This document shows, piece after piece, positions 17,532 to 26,401 of a DNA stretch of 64,000 bases (position 1 is its first letter; each line of letters begins with the position of its first letter). Below the pieces are notes generated by a model. It was not told the origin of the DNA. It saw only the letters and a program-made list of their open reading frames with translations, and made no database searches. Source of the DNA: Neorhizobium sp. UBA3556. GTDB taxonomy: Bacteria; Pseudomonadota; Alphaproteobacteria; Rhizobiales; Rhizobiaceae. The DNA is taken from positions 496,001-560,000 of the forward strand of contig DFNX01000003.1 in NCBI GenBank assembly GCA_002376235.1. The letters run 5' to 3'. A program made the position numbers and the translations under genes.

Positions 17532-17845
17532 TTTGCGGCGCAAGCTCCGGACGAAACACTTCATGACTGTGTAGGACAGGCGTTTAAAAAATGGAATCTC
17601 AAAGCATCGCAGACCAGGGATAAAGCGTGTCGCAATTCTCTGGATTCACGCGCACGCCTAAGTCTTTGTTGCATCGCATGTCGTTACCGCAAAACCGCGT
17701 TGGAGACTTTTGCGCAACATGTTCTGACGCTGCCCGCAGCTTGTCTTTTCCACCTCGATTTTTTCATCGACCCCGCGCATTTCCGTCATCGATGCTCTAC
17801 ATATCTGTTCGCGGCTCACCTTGAGCGATCTGATGGAGCATGATC
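17532..17845. repeat. Divergent gap containing palindromic repeat copy 2 (about 17660-17728)
   Basis: No gene is visible in these 314 bases. The interval holds CATGT (17677-17681) and ACATG (17717-17721) flanking CGCAAAACCGCG...ACTTTTGCG, the same core as the repeats at 15618 and 36493. The rest should contain the promoters of the DUF1499 and lipoprotein genes, which I cannot pinpoint. Confidence 0.5.
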
Positions 17846-18115
17846 ATGCGTCTTCACCGAATTCTCATTCCCTCGGCACTGCTTCTCGTTCTGGCCTCAT
17901 GCCAGACGATGACACCGGAGGAGCGGCGAGCGGCGGATGAGCGAACCTGCCTGGGTTACGGTTTTCGAGCCAAGACCGACGCCATGTCGCGTTGCCTGCT
18001 CGATCTCGAACTCGACCGGCGCGCGCAGAGCCGCTCGATGATGGAACGCAACGACTCGATGTTCTGGCAGCCGCCGATCGTGGTGGAGCGTCGCGTAATC
18101 GTGCATCGGCGGTGA
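17846..18115 (+). CDS. Small lipoprotein
   Basis: 89 residues. A short charged N-terminus (MRLHRI) and hydrophobic stretch end in the lipobox LASC (Cys about residue 19), so it should be lipid-anchored and exported. The mature part carries RTCLGYGF and SRCLLDLELDRR, with two Cys that could form a disulfide. This type of short Cys-containing lipoprotein is frequent in rhizobia, without known function. GGAG lies seven bases before the chosen ATG; an ATG two codons earlier is too close to it. Confidence 0.75.
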   Translation: MRLHRILIPSALLLVLASCQTMTPEERRAADERTCLGYGFRAKTDAMSRCLLDLELDRRAQSRSMMERNDSMFWQPPIVVERRVIVHRR

Positions 18116-18205
18116 TGCACCATCATCCGCCGAAACGGAAGCGGCAGATGATGTTATCGCCTGGCAGGCAAAAAAGCTGAACGAGCGCAAAAGCAGGCGG
18201 ACTAA

Positions 18206-18268
18206 GGTCGGTTTGCCTCCTCCGAAGCCGTCAAGGCAGTGTTTCTCAAGTTCATTCCGAATGGATGA
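18206..18268 (+). pseudogene. C-terminal remnant of a CopG/RHH-type antitoxin
   Basis: A 20-codon frame reads GRFASSEAVKAVF then LKFIPNG and stop, matching the common antitoxin tail of the form G-x-F-A-S-D-E-E-V-x-A-V-F. It is preceded directly by an in-frame TAA, and no ribbon-helix-helix N-terminus is seen back to the lipoprotein stop. Its stop overlaps the start of the ParE-like pseudogene, the usual antitoxin-toxin coupling. Confidence 0.5.
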
Positions 18269-18540
18269 GATCGTTTGGCTGGACGAGGCTCTGCAGAATC
18301 TCGATAATATCGGTACTTAGATCGCTGGCGATAATCCAAAGGCGGCGGAAATGATCGTCCGGCGGATTATCGAAGCAATCTCCATTCTCACGCGGCATCC
18401 CAAGGTGGACGCTTGCAGATGGCGACACGCGACGACTGACAATCGGAAACACGCCCTATATCGCCTTTTACCGTTTGCGTGAACGCGTCGAGATCCTTGC
18501 CATTTTTCAGAGTGCACGGAAATGGCCAGAGAACCTCTGA
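18261..18540 (+). pseudogene. Degenerate ParE/RelE-family toxin
   Basis: Read in two frames, the segment encodes a recognisable ParE-like toxin. It begins MDEIVWLDEALQNLDNIGT, hits TAG at 18318-18320 where the family has a Tyr (…Y-I-A-x-x-N-P-x-A-A), and continues IAGDNPKAAEMIVRRI and then LTRHPKV. Near 18410 a net loss of two bases shifts to LADGDTRRLTIGNTPYIAFY, then RERVEILAIFQSARKWPENL and TGA. Restoring two bases would give 93 codons, normal for ParE. One nonsense change plus one frameshift means no functional toxin. It follows an antitoxin tail fragment, so this is a dead type II toxin-antitoxin pair. Confidence 0.8.
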
Positions 18541-18559
18541 GACTGTTCACCTGAATTAT

Positions 18560-18919
18560 CTACGGCCTGTACTGCAACTCCACCCTGATCCCTTCCGGGC
18601 CATAGACGAATATCTGGCCGATGCCGACACCCGGTATCTCATCGTGTTCGAGACGATAGCCGGTTGCTTCCGCACGTTTAACCGCATCCTCGCGGTCGAA
18701 AAAAGCGAAGGCTGCGTGGTTGAGCATGCCTTGGGGGAAATCACCCTCGCGCTTCACGACATTGAGGTGGATTGCCGGATGGCCTTCGAGATAAAGCCAG
18801 TGGCCGGGCATGTCGAAAGGCGGGCGATAGCCTTCTTCCACGCCTAAAAGCGTCTTCAGGAAGTCGATCATGACAGCCGCATCACGGGTGTGGATGTTGA
18901 CATGATCAAGACGCAGCAT
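18560..18919 (-). CDS. VOC/glyoxalase-family protein
   Basis: 119 residues forming one vicinal-oxygen-chelate module pair. It begins LRLDHVNIHTRD, where the His is a typical first metal ligand, has HPAIHLNV (about residues 47-54) and ends with GIRVELQYRP, where the Glu is the usual last ligand. Single-domain VOC proteins dimerise; functions range from lactoylglutathione lyase to dioxygenase or resistance proteins, and the substrate here is unknown. It stands between the toxin relic and ppdK on the minus strand, 86 bases after ppdK. Confidence 0.8.
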   Translation of the reverse strand: MLRLDHVNIHTRDAAVMIDFLKTLLGVEEGYRPPFDMPGHWLYLEGHPAIHLNVVKREGDFPQGMLNHAAFAFFDREDAVKRAEATGYRLEHDEIPGVGIGQIFVYGPEGIRVELQYRP

Positions 18920-19005
18920 CGACCCCTCCCAAGGTTTTCCGGCTTCGGATCACCATACCATGATGCGATAAGACGATGCCATCTCCCCCGCCGTCAAGGC
19001 GCGGA

Positions 19006-21678
19006 TCAGGCGTTGCGCTTGGCGATCGCGGCCTGGGCTGCGGCCAACCGGGCCACAGGCACGCGGAAAGGCGAGCAGGAGACATAATCGAGATCGGCGT
19101 TTTCGCAGAAATGGATCGATGCCGGATCGCCGCCATGTTCACCGCAAATGCCCATCTTGAGATCGGGCTTGGTTTTACGTCCGCGCTCGGCGGCAATCTG
19201 GATCAGTTCGCCGACACCATCGAAATCCAGCGAAACGAAGGGGTCGTGTTCGATAATGCCCTTGCGCTGGTAGGTCGGGATGAAGGTGGCAGCGTCATCG
19301 CGCGACATGCCGAATGTGGTCTGCGTCAGGTCGTTGGTGCCGAACGAGAAGAATTCCGCAGTCTCGGCAATCACATGGGCGCGGATCGCGGCGCGCGGCA
19401 GCTCGATCATCGTACCGGCGAGGTAACCGATCTGCATGCCGGTCTCTTTCCAGACATCCTTCGCCACGACATCGATGACGCCCTTGACGTAATCGAGCTC
19501 GGCGCGGAGGCCTACCAGCGGCACGAGGATTTCAAGCTCTACCGGCTCGCCGGTTTCCTTCGCGGCTTCGGTTGCGGCCTCGAAAATGGCCCGCGCCTGC
19601 ATTTCGGCGATCTCGGGATAGGAGATCGCAAGACGACAGCCGCGATGACCCAGCATCGGGTTGAATTCGTGGATCGCATCGATGCGGCGGGCAAGAAAAT
19701 CGGCGGACATGCCCATTGCGCGGGCGACGTCGTCGATCTCGGCTTCCGTCTTCGGCAGGAATTCATGCAGCGGTGGATCCAGCAGGCGGATCGTTACCGG
19801 CAGGCCATGCATGATGGTGAACAGCTCGGTGAAATCCGAACGTTGCAGCGGCAAAAGCTTTGCCAGCGCCGTACGGCGCGCGGCTTCGTCCTCGGCAAGG
19901 ATCATCTCGCGCATAGCGTGGATGCGGTCGCCTTCGAAGAACATGTGCTCGGTGCGACACAGGCCTATGCCTTCGGCTCCGAAGGAGCGGGCCGAGCGGG
20001 CATCCTGCGGCGTGTCGGCATTGGTGCGGACCTGCATGCGGCGGGCCTTGTCGGCCCAGGCCATAAGCTTGCCGAAATCACCGGAGAGCTCCGGCTGCTG
20101 CATGGCGACGCGACCCTTGAGGATCTGGCCGGACGAGCCGTCAATGGTGATGATATCGCCCTTGCGAAGGGTTACGCCGCCGGTGCCGGTCAGCGTTTCG
20201 TTGCGCAGATCGACCCGCATCGAACCCGCGCCGACAACACAAGGGATGCCCATGCCGCGCGCGACGACGGCCGCGTGGCTGGTCATGCCGCCACGCGTGG
20301 TCAGGATCGCTTCGGCGGCGTGCATGCCGTGAATATCTTCCGGGCTGGTCTCGATGCGCACGAGCACAACATGCTTGCCTTCCGCCTCTGCCTGAACCGC
20401 CTGTTCGGCCGTGAAAACAATCTCACCGGTCGCCGCACCCGGCGAGGCAGGAAGGCCGGATCCGATCTGATGGCGGGGAACACGCGGATCGATGGTCGGA
20501 TGCAGCAACTGATCCAGCGACGGCGGGTCGATACGACAGACCGCCTGTTCTTCCGAGATCAGCCCTTCCTCGACCATATCCACGGCAACCCGCATGGCGG
20601 CCTTGGTGGTGCGTTTTCCGGTGCGCGTCTGCAGCATCCAGAGTTTTCCACGCTCGACGGTGAACTCGACGTCCTGCAGGTCCTGATAGTGCTGTTCGAG
20701 ACGATCGCAGATGCCGCGGAATTCGGCAAACGCCTCGGGCATCAGCTTTTCCATCGACGGCTTTTCAGAGCCGGATGCAAGCCTGCCTTCCTCGGTGATG
20801 GACTGCGGCGTGCGGATGCCGGCGACGACATCCTCGCCCTGTGCGTTCGCTAGAAACTCGCCGTATAGAGCCTTTTCGCCGGTAGACGGGTTGCGGGTGA
20901 AGGCAACGCCGGTGGCGGAGGTGGAACCGAGATTGCCGAAAACCATGGCCTGAACGTTGACCGCCGTGCCCCAGGTTTCAGGAATGCGGTGGAGCGTGCG
21001 ATAGGTAACGGCGCGGGCATTGTGCCAGCTGGAGAAAACAGCAGCAATCGCCTTCCAGAGCTGGACATGCGGGTCCTGCGGAAAGCTCTCGTCCAGTTCG
21101 TCCTCGATCAGGCGCTTGTAAAGGGTGACGATATGCTGCCACTCGACAGCGGAAAGATCCGTGTCGTGCTGGCGGCCGAGACGGCCCTTCTCGTCTTCGA
21201 GAACCTCCTCGAAAATCTCGTTGTCGAGCCCCATGACGACATCGGCATACATCTGGATGAAGCGTCGATAGCTGTCCCAGGCAAAACGGGCGTCACCGGC
21301 ATCGTGCCCCAGTGCCTGAACCGTCTCGTCGTTAAGGCCGAGATTGAGAACAGTATCCAGCATGCCCGGCATGGAGGCGCGCGATCCGGAACGGACGGAC
21401 AGAAGCAGCGGCCTCTCGCTGCCCCCGAAAATCCGGCCGGTTTCCTGCTCAACGGCCTTCAAACCTTCCAGAACATCTGCCTTCAGGTCGTCGCAGATCT
21501 TCTTGCTGTTGCGGAAAAACTCATGGCAACAGTCACAGGTAATGGTCAGCCCCGGGGGAACGGGCAAGCCAAGGCTCGCCATCTCGGCGAGATGTGCCCC
21601 CTTGCCGCCCAGCAATGCGATATCCACCGCACCGCCTTCTGCCTTACCACCACCGAACCAGTAAACCCGTTTTGCCAT
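19006..21678 (-). CDS. ppdK: Pyruvate, phosphate dikinase
   Basis: 890 residues, full length. It interconverts pyruvate + ATP + Pi and phosphoenolpyruvate + AMP + PPi. Visible features are the N-terminal ATP-grasp region starting VYWFGGGKAEG, the central phosphohistidine motif GGMTSHAAVVARG (about residues 445-457) and the C-terminal PEP/pyruvate domain with GICGEHGGDPASIHF and the catalytic Cys region YVSCSPFRVP. It provides gluconeogenic PEP in rhizobia. GGGGAGG precedes the ATG by about seven bases. It appears to be transcribed alone, from a region downstream of the small transcription unit at 21.8-22.0 kb. Confidence 0.97.
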   Translation of the reverse strand: MAKRVYWFGGGKAEGGAVDIALLGGKGAHLAEMASLGLPVPPGLTITCDCCHEFFRNSKKICDDLKADVLEGLKAVEQETGRIFGGSERPLLLSVRSGSRASMPGMLDTVLNLGLNDETVQALGHDAGDARFAWDSYRRFIQMYADVVMGLDNEIFEEVLEDEKGRLGRQHDTDLSAVEWQHIVTLYKRLIEDELDESFPQDPHVQLWKAIAAVFSSWHNARAVTYRTLHRIPETWGTAVNVQAMVFGNLGSTSATGVAFTRNPSTGEKALYGEFLANAQGEDVVAGIRTPQSITEEGRLASGSEKPSMEKLMPEAFAEFRGICDRLEQHYQDLQDVEFTVERGKLWMLQTRTGKRTTKAAMRVAVDMVEEGLISEEQAVCRIDPPSLDQLLHPTIDPRVPRHQIGSGLPASPGAATGEIVFTAEQAVQAEAEGKHVVLVRIETSPEDIHGMHAAEAILTTRGGMTSHAAVVARGMGIPCVVGAGSMRVDLRNETLTGTGGVTLRKGDIITIDGSSGQILKGRVAMQQPELSGDFGKLMAWADKARRMQVRTNADTPQDARSARSFGAEGIGLCRTEHMFFEGDRIHAMREMILAEDEAARRTALAKLLPLQRSDFTELFTIMHGLPVTIRLLDPPLHEFLPKTEAEIDDVARAMGMSADFLARRIDAIHEFNPMLGHRGCRLAISYPEIAEMQARAIFEAATEAAKETGEPVELEILVPLVGLRAELDYVKGVIDVVAKDVWKETGMQIGYLAGTMIELPRAAIRAHVIAETAEFFSFGTNDLTQTTFGMSRDDAATFIPTYQRKGIIEHDPFVSLDFDGVGELIQIAAERGRKTKPDLKMGICGEHGGDPASIHFCENADLDYVSCSPFRVPVARLAAAQAAIAKRNA

Positions 21679-21820
21679 TCACGCCTCCCCGCGCATTTTT
21701 CTCTGAAATTCAGAGCTTTTGCAACAGCTTGGGAAATCATGGAGGCAGGATTATGTGCACTGCAGCATTATGCAACAGGCAATTTGGCGCAATTTTGCGA
21801 CAAGGTGGAGACTGGTGGAG

Positions 21821-21863
21821 ATAAAAGCTTTGCGGGGCCGGATCACACTCGGCCCCGCAAAGC
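21821..21863 (-). terminator. Strong Rho-independent terminator between smc and ppdK
   Basis: A perfect 14-bp stem (21827-21840 with 21850-21863, GCTTTGCGGGGCCG) with a nine-base loop is followed on the minus strand by TTTTAT. It ends the small transcription unit that starts near 22026 and overlaps the last codons of the small ORF. Confidence 0.85.
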
Positions 21864-21983
21864 CTTCCGCGCAGGACAGGAAACCCACGCGGGGGGTACA
21901 TATTCGCCGAAATGGCCTTTGCGCCTGATAGACGCCCCCCAGCCCCCGCCGAATCCGTAACTCTGCATAGCCGTATACCACAT
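21843..21983 (-). CDS. Candidate small Gly-rich protein (46 aa), possible dual-function RNA
   Basis: An uninterrupted frame starts at ATG 21983 (MWYTAMQSYGFGGGWGASIR, then KGHFGEYVPPAWVSC) and ends at TGA 21843-21845. AGGGG lies nine bases before this ATG; in-frame ATGs at 21992 and 21968 are alternatives. An extended -10 (TGATATAAT) lies about 50 bases upstream and a strong terminator overlaps the 3' end, so it has the layout of a self-contained gene of about 200 nt. The protein is Gly/Trp/Arg-rich with no recognised family or hydrophobic membrane segment. It could also be a structured sRNA in which the reading frame is incidental. Start choice and coding status are uncertain. Confidence 0.4.
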   Translation of the reverse strand: MWYTAMQSYGFGGGWGASIRRKGHFGEYVPPAWVSCPARKALRGRV

Positions 21984-22032
21984 CCGGCGCATCCCCTATA
22001 TGGGTGAAACAACGTAGATGTGACTACAATCA

Positions 22033-22041
22033 ATTATATCA
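22033..22041 (-). promoter_or_regulatory. Extended -10 promoter element upstream of small ORF
   Basis: The minus strand reads TGATATAAT, a perfect TATAAT preceded by TG and one base. There is no good -35 at 16-18 bases, which is compatible with an extended -10 promoter. Predicted start is near 22026. Confidence 0.45.
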
Positions 22042-22060
22042 CGAAAAACTGTCGATTATT

Positions 22061-25000
22061 TCAGCTTGCTTCGCGCAATAGTTCAGCGGCCTGCAAATCG
22101 ACAGATACGAGTTGCGAAACACCTTGCTCCGCCATGGTTACGCCGAAGAGCCGGTTCATGCGCGCCATGGTGATCGGATTATGGGTGATGATGACGAAAC
22201 GCGTCTCTGTCGACGCGGCCATTTCGTCCATCAGATTGCAGTAACGCTCGACATTGTGGTCGTCGAGCGGCGCATCCACCTCGTCCAGCACGCAGATCGG
22301 CGCCGGATTGGTCAGGAATACGGCGAAAATCAGCGCCATGGCGGTTAGCGCCTGCTCGCCGCCTGAAAGAAGCGTCATCGTCTGCGGTTTCTTGCCGGGC
22401 GGACGGGCAAGGATTTCAAGCCCGGCTTCCAACGGATCTTCGGATTCGATCAGCTGCAATTCCGCCGTGCCGCCGCCGAAGAGATGGGTAAACAGGCGCT
22501 GGAATTGGGTGTTGACCACGTCGAAGGCTGCGATCAGACGCTCGCGACCTTCCCTGTTGAGGCTCTGGATCGCGCCACGCAGCTTGCGGATCGCATCGAC
22601 CACGTCGTCGCGTTCGCGGGTCAGCGTCGAGAGCTTGTCGGAAAGCTCCTTCTGCTCCTCGTCGGCGCGCAGGTTGACCGCGCCAAGGCGCTCGCGCTCC
22701 ATCTTCAGCCGGTCGACCTCGCGCTCGATGGCGCGGATATCCGGCAACGGCTGGCCGGGCTGCAGGCCCGCCAGGCGCAGGACCTCCGGCGGCGAAACAT
22801 TCAATGCCTCACGAATACGCTGTTCGCTCTCGTGGCGTCGCTCCGCCGCAGATACGAGACGTTCTTCGGCGCGGCCGCGTTTTTCGCGAACGTCCGCCAG
22901 TTCCGACAAGGCGGTTGCGGCGCGCTGGTCGGCCTCGCGCTGGCGGGTTTCGGCGATAGCCAGTTCGTCGGAAGCAAGCTTTCGCGCGTTTTCCGCTTTC
23001 TGCAATTCCGACAGCAGGCTGCGGCGGCGATCATCGACCTCTTCTGGGGCCGCCTCCAGCTCGACGATCTCGTCACGTGCTTCTTCCTCGCGCTCGCGCA
23101 GGCTTTCGATATGCCGGGCAGCGCTATCGGCGCGCGCCTTCCAGGAGGAGCGCTCCTGCGCAATTGCCGCAATTCGGCGCTTGCGGGCTTCGAGTTCGCG
23201 ACTCAGGCCCTCATAGCTTGCGCGGGCTTCCGCCAAACGGCCGCGATCGGTCGCGACTGTTGCCTGCTGGTCGCGCAGGCGATTGTCGAGATCGGAAATA
23301 TCCGGCGCATTCTCCAGCTCGATACGGGCATCTTCTCCCTGCGCCTCGACGTCCTCGATCTGGGCGTCGAGCTGGCTTACGGCTTCCGCCACGACATCGC
23401 GGCGGCGCATGAGATCGCCTGAAGCGCGTTCCGCGGTGGCAAGGGCCTCACGGGCATCGGCAACCTGCCGGGTGGCAAGTCGCACCCGGTCGCGGGCATC
23501 GGCAAGCACCCGCTCGCTCGTGGCAATTTCGGCCACAGCATCTGCCAGCAGGCTTTCGCATTCGGCCAGAACATCGCGGGCTTCATCGATCTCGGCTTCG
23601 AGTTCCGACAGGCGATTTTTCTGCGACAGTCTGAGGGCTGCGGCGCCCGGCGCTTCGGAACCGGTGATGTGGCCGTCCCAGCGGTAAACAGCGCCGTCCT
23701 TCGTCACCAGACGCTGGCCGGGCTTCAGGGATGCCATCAATCTTGCGGCGTCTGCCGCAGAAACGATGCCGATCTGGGCCAGTACACGCGCCAGTTCCGG
23801 CGGGGCAGTGACACGGCTCGACAACCGTTCCACCCCATCCGGCAGGTGCGGATCGGACATGCTATCGCCGTTCACGGACCAATAGCTAGGTGCGGCGTCA
23901 TCGACAGGGCTTTCGAGATCGTCACCAAGGGCCGCACCAAGGGCTGCCTCATAACCGCGCTCGACATGAACCATTTCGGCGACAGGAACATAATCGCCAG
24001 AGGCTGCACCGGCGGCCAGCATCTTCTTGATCGTACGGGCTTCGGTCTCCAGCCCGTTCACTTTGGTCTTCGCATCCTCGACAGGACGGCGGGCGGCAAC
24101 TTCCGCGGCACGGGTGGTATTGAGTTCTGCCTCAGCCTCTTCGGCGCCAGCGGTTGCATCCTCCAGCGCGATCTCGGCCGCCTCGACCAGTTCGGCCTTT
24201 TCCGCCGGGTCATCCAGCGAGGACAGACGTTCGGATACGGCATCGAGTTCGGCGCTCGCATCCTGCCGTTGACGATCGAGGCGCTGGCGGCGTTCGGCAA
24301 GATCGCGGATCAGGCGTTCGAGCTGGTTGCGACCGGCGGCGGCCTCGGCGCGCTCACCGGTGATTGTCGCAAGCAACTGTTCGCTTCCGGCAAGCGCTGT
24401 ACCTGCCGCTTCGAAGGCTTCGTGCAGGTCAGCGCTTTCGGCGCCACTATCGGCCAGCATGTCGTTCAGCTCGGCCTCTTCCTCATCCAGCTTTTCGAGG
24501 AAAGACGTGTTGTCGGCGGCGAGCTGTTCTTCGCGGCGAATATCTTCGGCCAATTGCGCAAGGCGGCGGGTCAGCTCGTCGCGGCGCTTGAGCAGGCGTC
24601 CGGCTTCTTCTTCCAGCTGACTGCGGGCGATCTGCAGCCGCTGCAGGGCTGCACCGGCCTTCGCCTCTTCCTCACGCAGTTCCGGCAACTTGAGGCTGGC
24701 GACCGCCTGATCCTTGGCCGCTTCCATCTGAGCTTGCGCCTTTTCGGCGACCGTAACGGTGATCTGGTTCAGCGCTGTCTGGGCTTCCAGTTCAGCCTGT
24801 TCGGCCTCGACCCAACGGATATGCAGAAGCATGGCCTCGCGGGCACGGATATCGGCAGAAAGCGACTTGAAGCGGTTGGCCTGTCTCGCCTGGCGTTTCA
24901 GGCTTTCGATCTGGCTTTCCAGCTGGACGACGACATCTTCCAGCCGTTCCAGATTGGTTTCTGCGGCGCGCAGGCGAAGCTCGGCCTCGTGGCGGCGGGA

Positions 25001-25522
25001 GTGAAGGCCGGAAATGCCGGCAGCTTCTTCCAGCAATTGCCGACGCGCCTGCGGCTTGGCGTTGATCAGTTCGCCGATCCTGCCCTGCCCGACCATGGAC
25101 GGCGAGCGGGCGCCGGTGGAGGCGTCAGCGAAAAGCAGCTGCACATCCTTGGCGCGGCTTTCCTTGCCATTAATGCGATAGACGGAACCGTTCTCGCGCT
25201 CGATACGGCGCGTGACCTGGATCTCGTCGGCATCGTTGAAGGCTGCGGGCGCGGTGCGGTCGGAATTGTCGAGAAAGAGGCCGACTTCGGCGGTGTTGCG
25301 CGCCGGCCGGTTGCCTGAACCGGAGAAGATGACGTCGTCCATGCCGGACGCACGCATGTTCTTGTACGAGTTTTCTCCCATCACCCAGCGAAGGGCTTCG
25401 ACAAGATTGGACTTGCCGCAGCCATTCGGCCCGACCACACCGGTCAGGCCGCGCTCGATGAAGAATTCCGTCGGTTCGACGAAGGATTTGAAACCGACAA
25501 GGCGCAGCTTGTTGAACTTCAT
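22061..25522 (-). CDS. smc: Chromosome segregation ATPase SMC
   Basis: 1153 residues, normal length for SMC. The N-terminal ATPase half has the Walker A GPNGCGKSN (about residues 32-40). Long heptad-rich, Glu/Arg/Ala-rich coiled coils flank a hinge (about 520-650, with GYEAALGAALGDDLES). The C-terminal half carries the ABC signature LLSGGEQALTAM and Walker B VLDEVDAPLDDHN. With ScpA/ScpB it forms the condensin that organises and separates the chromosome. The dsbA-like gene lies 36 bases upstream on the same strand, so the two may be co-transcribed. Confidence 0.97.
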   Translation of the reverse strand: MKFNKLRLVGFKSFVEPTEFFIERGLTGVVGPNGCGKSNLVEALRWVMGENSYKNMRASGMDDVIFSGSGNRPARNTAEVGLFLDNSDRTAPAAFNDADEIQVTRRIERENGSVYRINGKESRAKDVQLLFADASTGARSPSMVGQGRIGELINAKPQARRQLLEEAAGISGLHSRRHEAELRLRAAETNLERLEDVVVQLESQIESLKRQARQANRFKSLSADIRAREAMLLHIRWVEAEQAELEAQTALNQITVTVAEKAQAQMEAAKDQAVASLKLPELREEEAKAGAALQRLQIARSQLEEEAGRLLKRRDELTRRLAQLAEDIRREEQLAADNTSFLEKLDEEEAELNDMLADSGAESADLHEAFEAAGTALAGSEQLLATITGERAEAAAGRNQLERLIRDLAERRQRLDRQRQDASAELDAVSERLSSLDDPAEKAELVEAAEIALEDATAGAEEAEAELNTTRAAEVAARRPVEDAKTKVNGLETEARTIKKMLAAGAASGDYVPVAEMVHVERGYEAALGAALGDDLESPVDDAAPSYWSVNGDSMSDPHLPDGVERLSSRVTAPPELARVLAQIGIVSAADAARLMASLKPGQRLVTKDGAVYRWDGHITGSEAPGAAALRLSQKNRLSELEAEIDEARDVLAECESLLADAVAEIATSERVLADARDRVRLATRQVADAREALATAERASGDLMRRRDVVAEAVSQLDAQIEDVEAQGEDARIELENAPDISDLDNRLRDQQATVATDRGRLAEARASYEGLSRELEARKRRIAAIAQERSSWKARADSAARHIESLREREEEARDEIVELEAAPEEVDDRRRSLLSELQKAENARKLASDELAIAETRQREADQRAATALSELADVREKRGRAEERLVSAAERRHESEQRIREALNVSPPEVLRLAGLQPGQPLPDIRAIEREVDRLKMERERLGAVNLRADEEQKELSDKLSTLTRERDDVVDAIRKLRGAIQSLNREGRERLIAAFDVVNTQFQRLFTHLFGGGTAELQLIESEDPLEAGLEILARPPGKKPQTMTLLSGGEQALTAMALIFAVFLTNPAPICVLDEVDAPLDDHNVERYCNLMDEMAASTETRFVIITHNPITMARMNRLFGVTMAEQGVSQLVSVDLQAAELLREAS

Positions 25523-25558
25523 GCTGCGCCCCTCACACTCTTGAGCGAGAGTGCGTTA

Positions 25559-26260
25559 TCAGATGCTGTCGAAAAGCGCCGACATGGATTCAACCGTCAT
25601 GTCCCCAGAATACTTCTTCCCGTTGATCAGGAAGGTCGGCGTGGAGTTGATGTTGAACTCATCCGCACCACGCTTAACCGACGCGTTGATTTCATCGAGA
25701 AGCTTCTGGTTCGTCAAGCAGGCTTCGAAAGTCTGCTGTGTGTAACCGGCGATCTTGACGGTCTGCATCAGTGCGCCGCGGACATCCTTGTCGGCCGGGG
25801 CCGCCCAGGCGCGCTGCTGCTTGAACAGCATCGAAACCATGGCGAAATACTGTTCCGGCGTTGCAAGCTCGGTCGGGTTCTGCGGATTGCTCCGCGCCAG
25901 CATGAAGGCGGCGGTGGCAACCGGATCGAACGGGAATTCGCGGATGATGAACTGCACCTTGCCGCTATCGATGTATTTTTCCTTGATCGGCTCGAAGGTG
26001 GTGATGTGGAAATGGGCGCAATGCGGGCAGGTCATCGACATGTATTCAACGACCTTGATCGGCGCATCGTCCTTGCCGAGCGCCATTTCCGGCAGTGTGC
26101 CGGGCTTCAGCGCGGCGGCCATATCGACATCACCCTGCGCTTCCGGCTTTTCCTGAGCGAAGGCATCGGTAACGCTAAACGGAAGGGCAAGAGCAAGCGA
26201 AGTGACAGCCACACCGCCGAGAAGCGCGCGCCGTGTCATGGTCATATCGTTCAAAAACAT
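25559..26260 (-). CDS. DsbA-family thiol:disulfide oxidoreductase, exported
   Basis: 233 residues. The N-terminus MTMTRRALLGGVAVTS then LALALPF ends near AFA, a cleavable signal peptide with a twin-arginine-like TRRALLG. The thioredoxin-fold active site is MTCPHCAHFH (CPHC, about residue 85), and a cis-Pro loop is visible in STPTFLINGKK (about 205-215). Such DsbA/BdbD-type enzymes oxidise or isomerise disulfides in the periplasm. The start is chosen at MFLND; the internal Met codons at 26245 and 26239 are alternatives. It lies between the MITE-like element and smc. Confidence 0.88.
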   Translation of the reverse strand: MFLNDMTMTRRALLGGVAVTSLALALPFSVTDAFAQEKPEAQGDVDMAAALKPGTLPEMALGKDDAPIKVVEYMSMTCPHCAHFHITTFEPIKEKYIDSGKVQFIIREFPFDPVATAAFMLARSNPQNPTELATPEQYFAMVSMLFKQQRAWAAPADKDVRGALMQTVKIAGYTQQTFEACLTNQKLLDEINASVKRGADEFNINSTPTFLINGKKYSGDMTVESMSALFDSI

Positions 26261-26401
26261 GGGACACCCGTGTGAGAGCAAAAAAGAAAGATTGGAACCT
26301 CCGTATCCCGGCGTTCAATCCTCGGCAAGTTGCCGATAGGTAACTTACTTCAAAGAATTGTGACGAATTGGCGGTTGATGGAGCATTCGATACCGGTCAA
26401 A

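Noticed and set aside
18976..20853. Plus-strand frame of about 625 codons opposite ppdK
   Set aside because: Mirror frame of a clearly identified ppdK gene with no domain signal.
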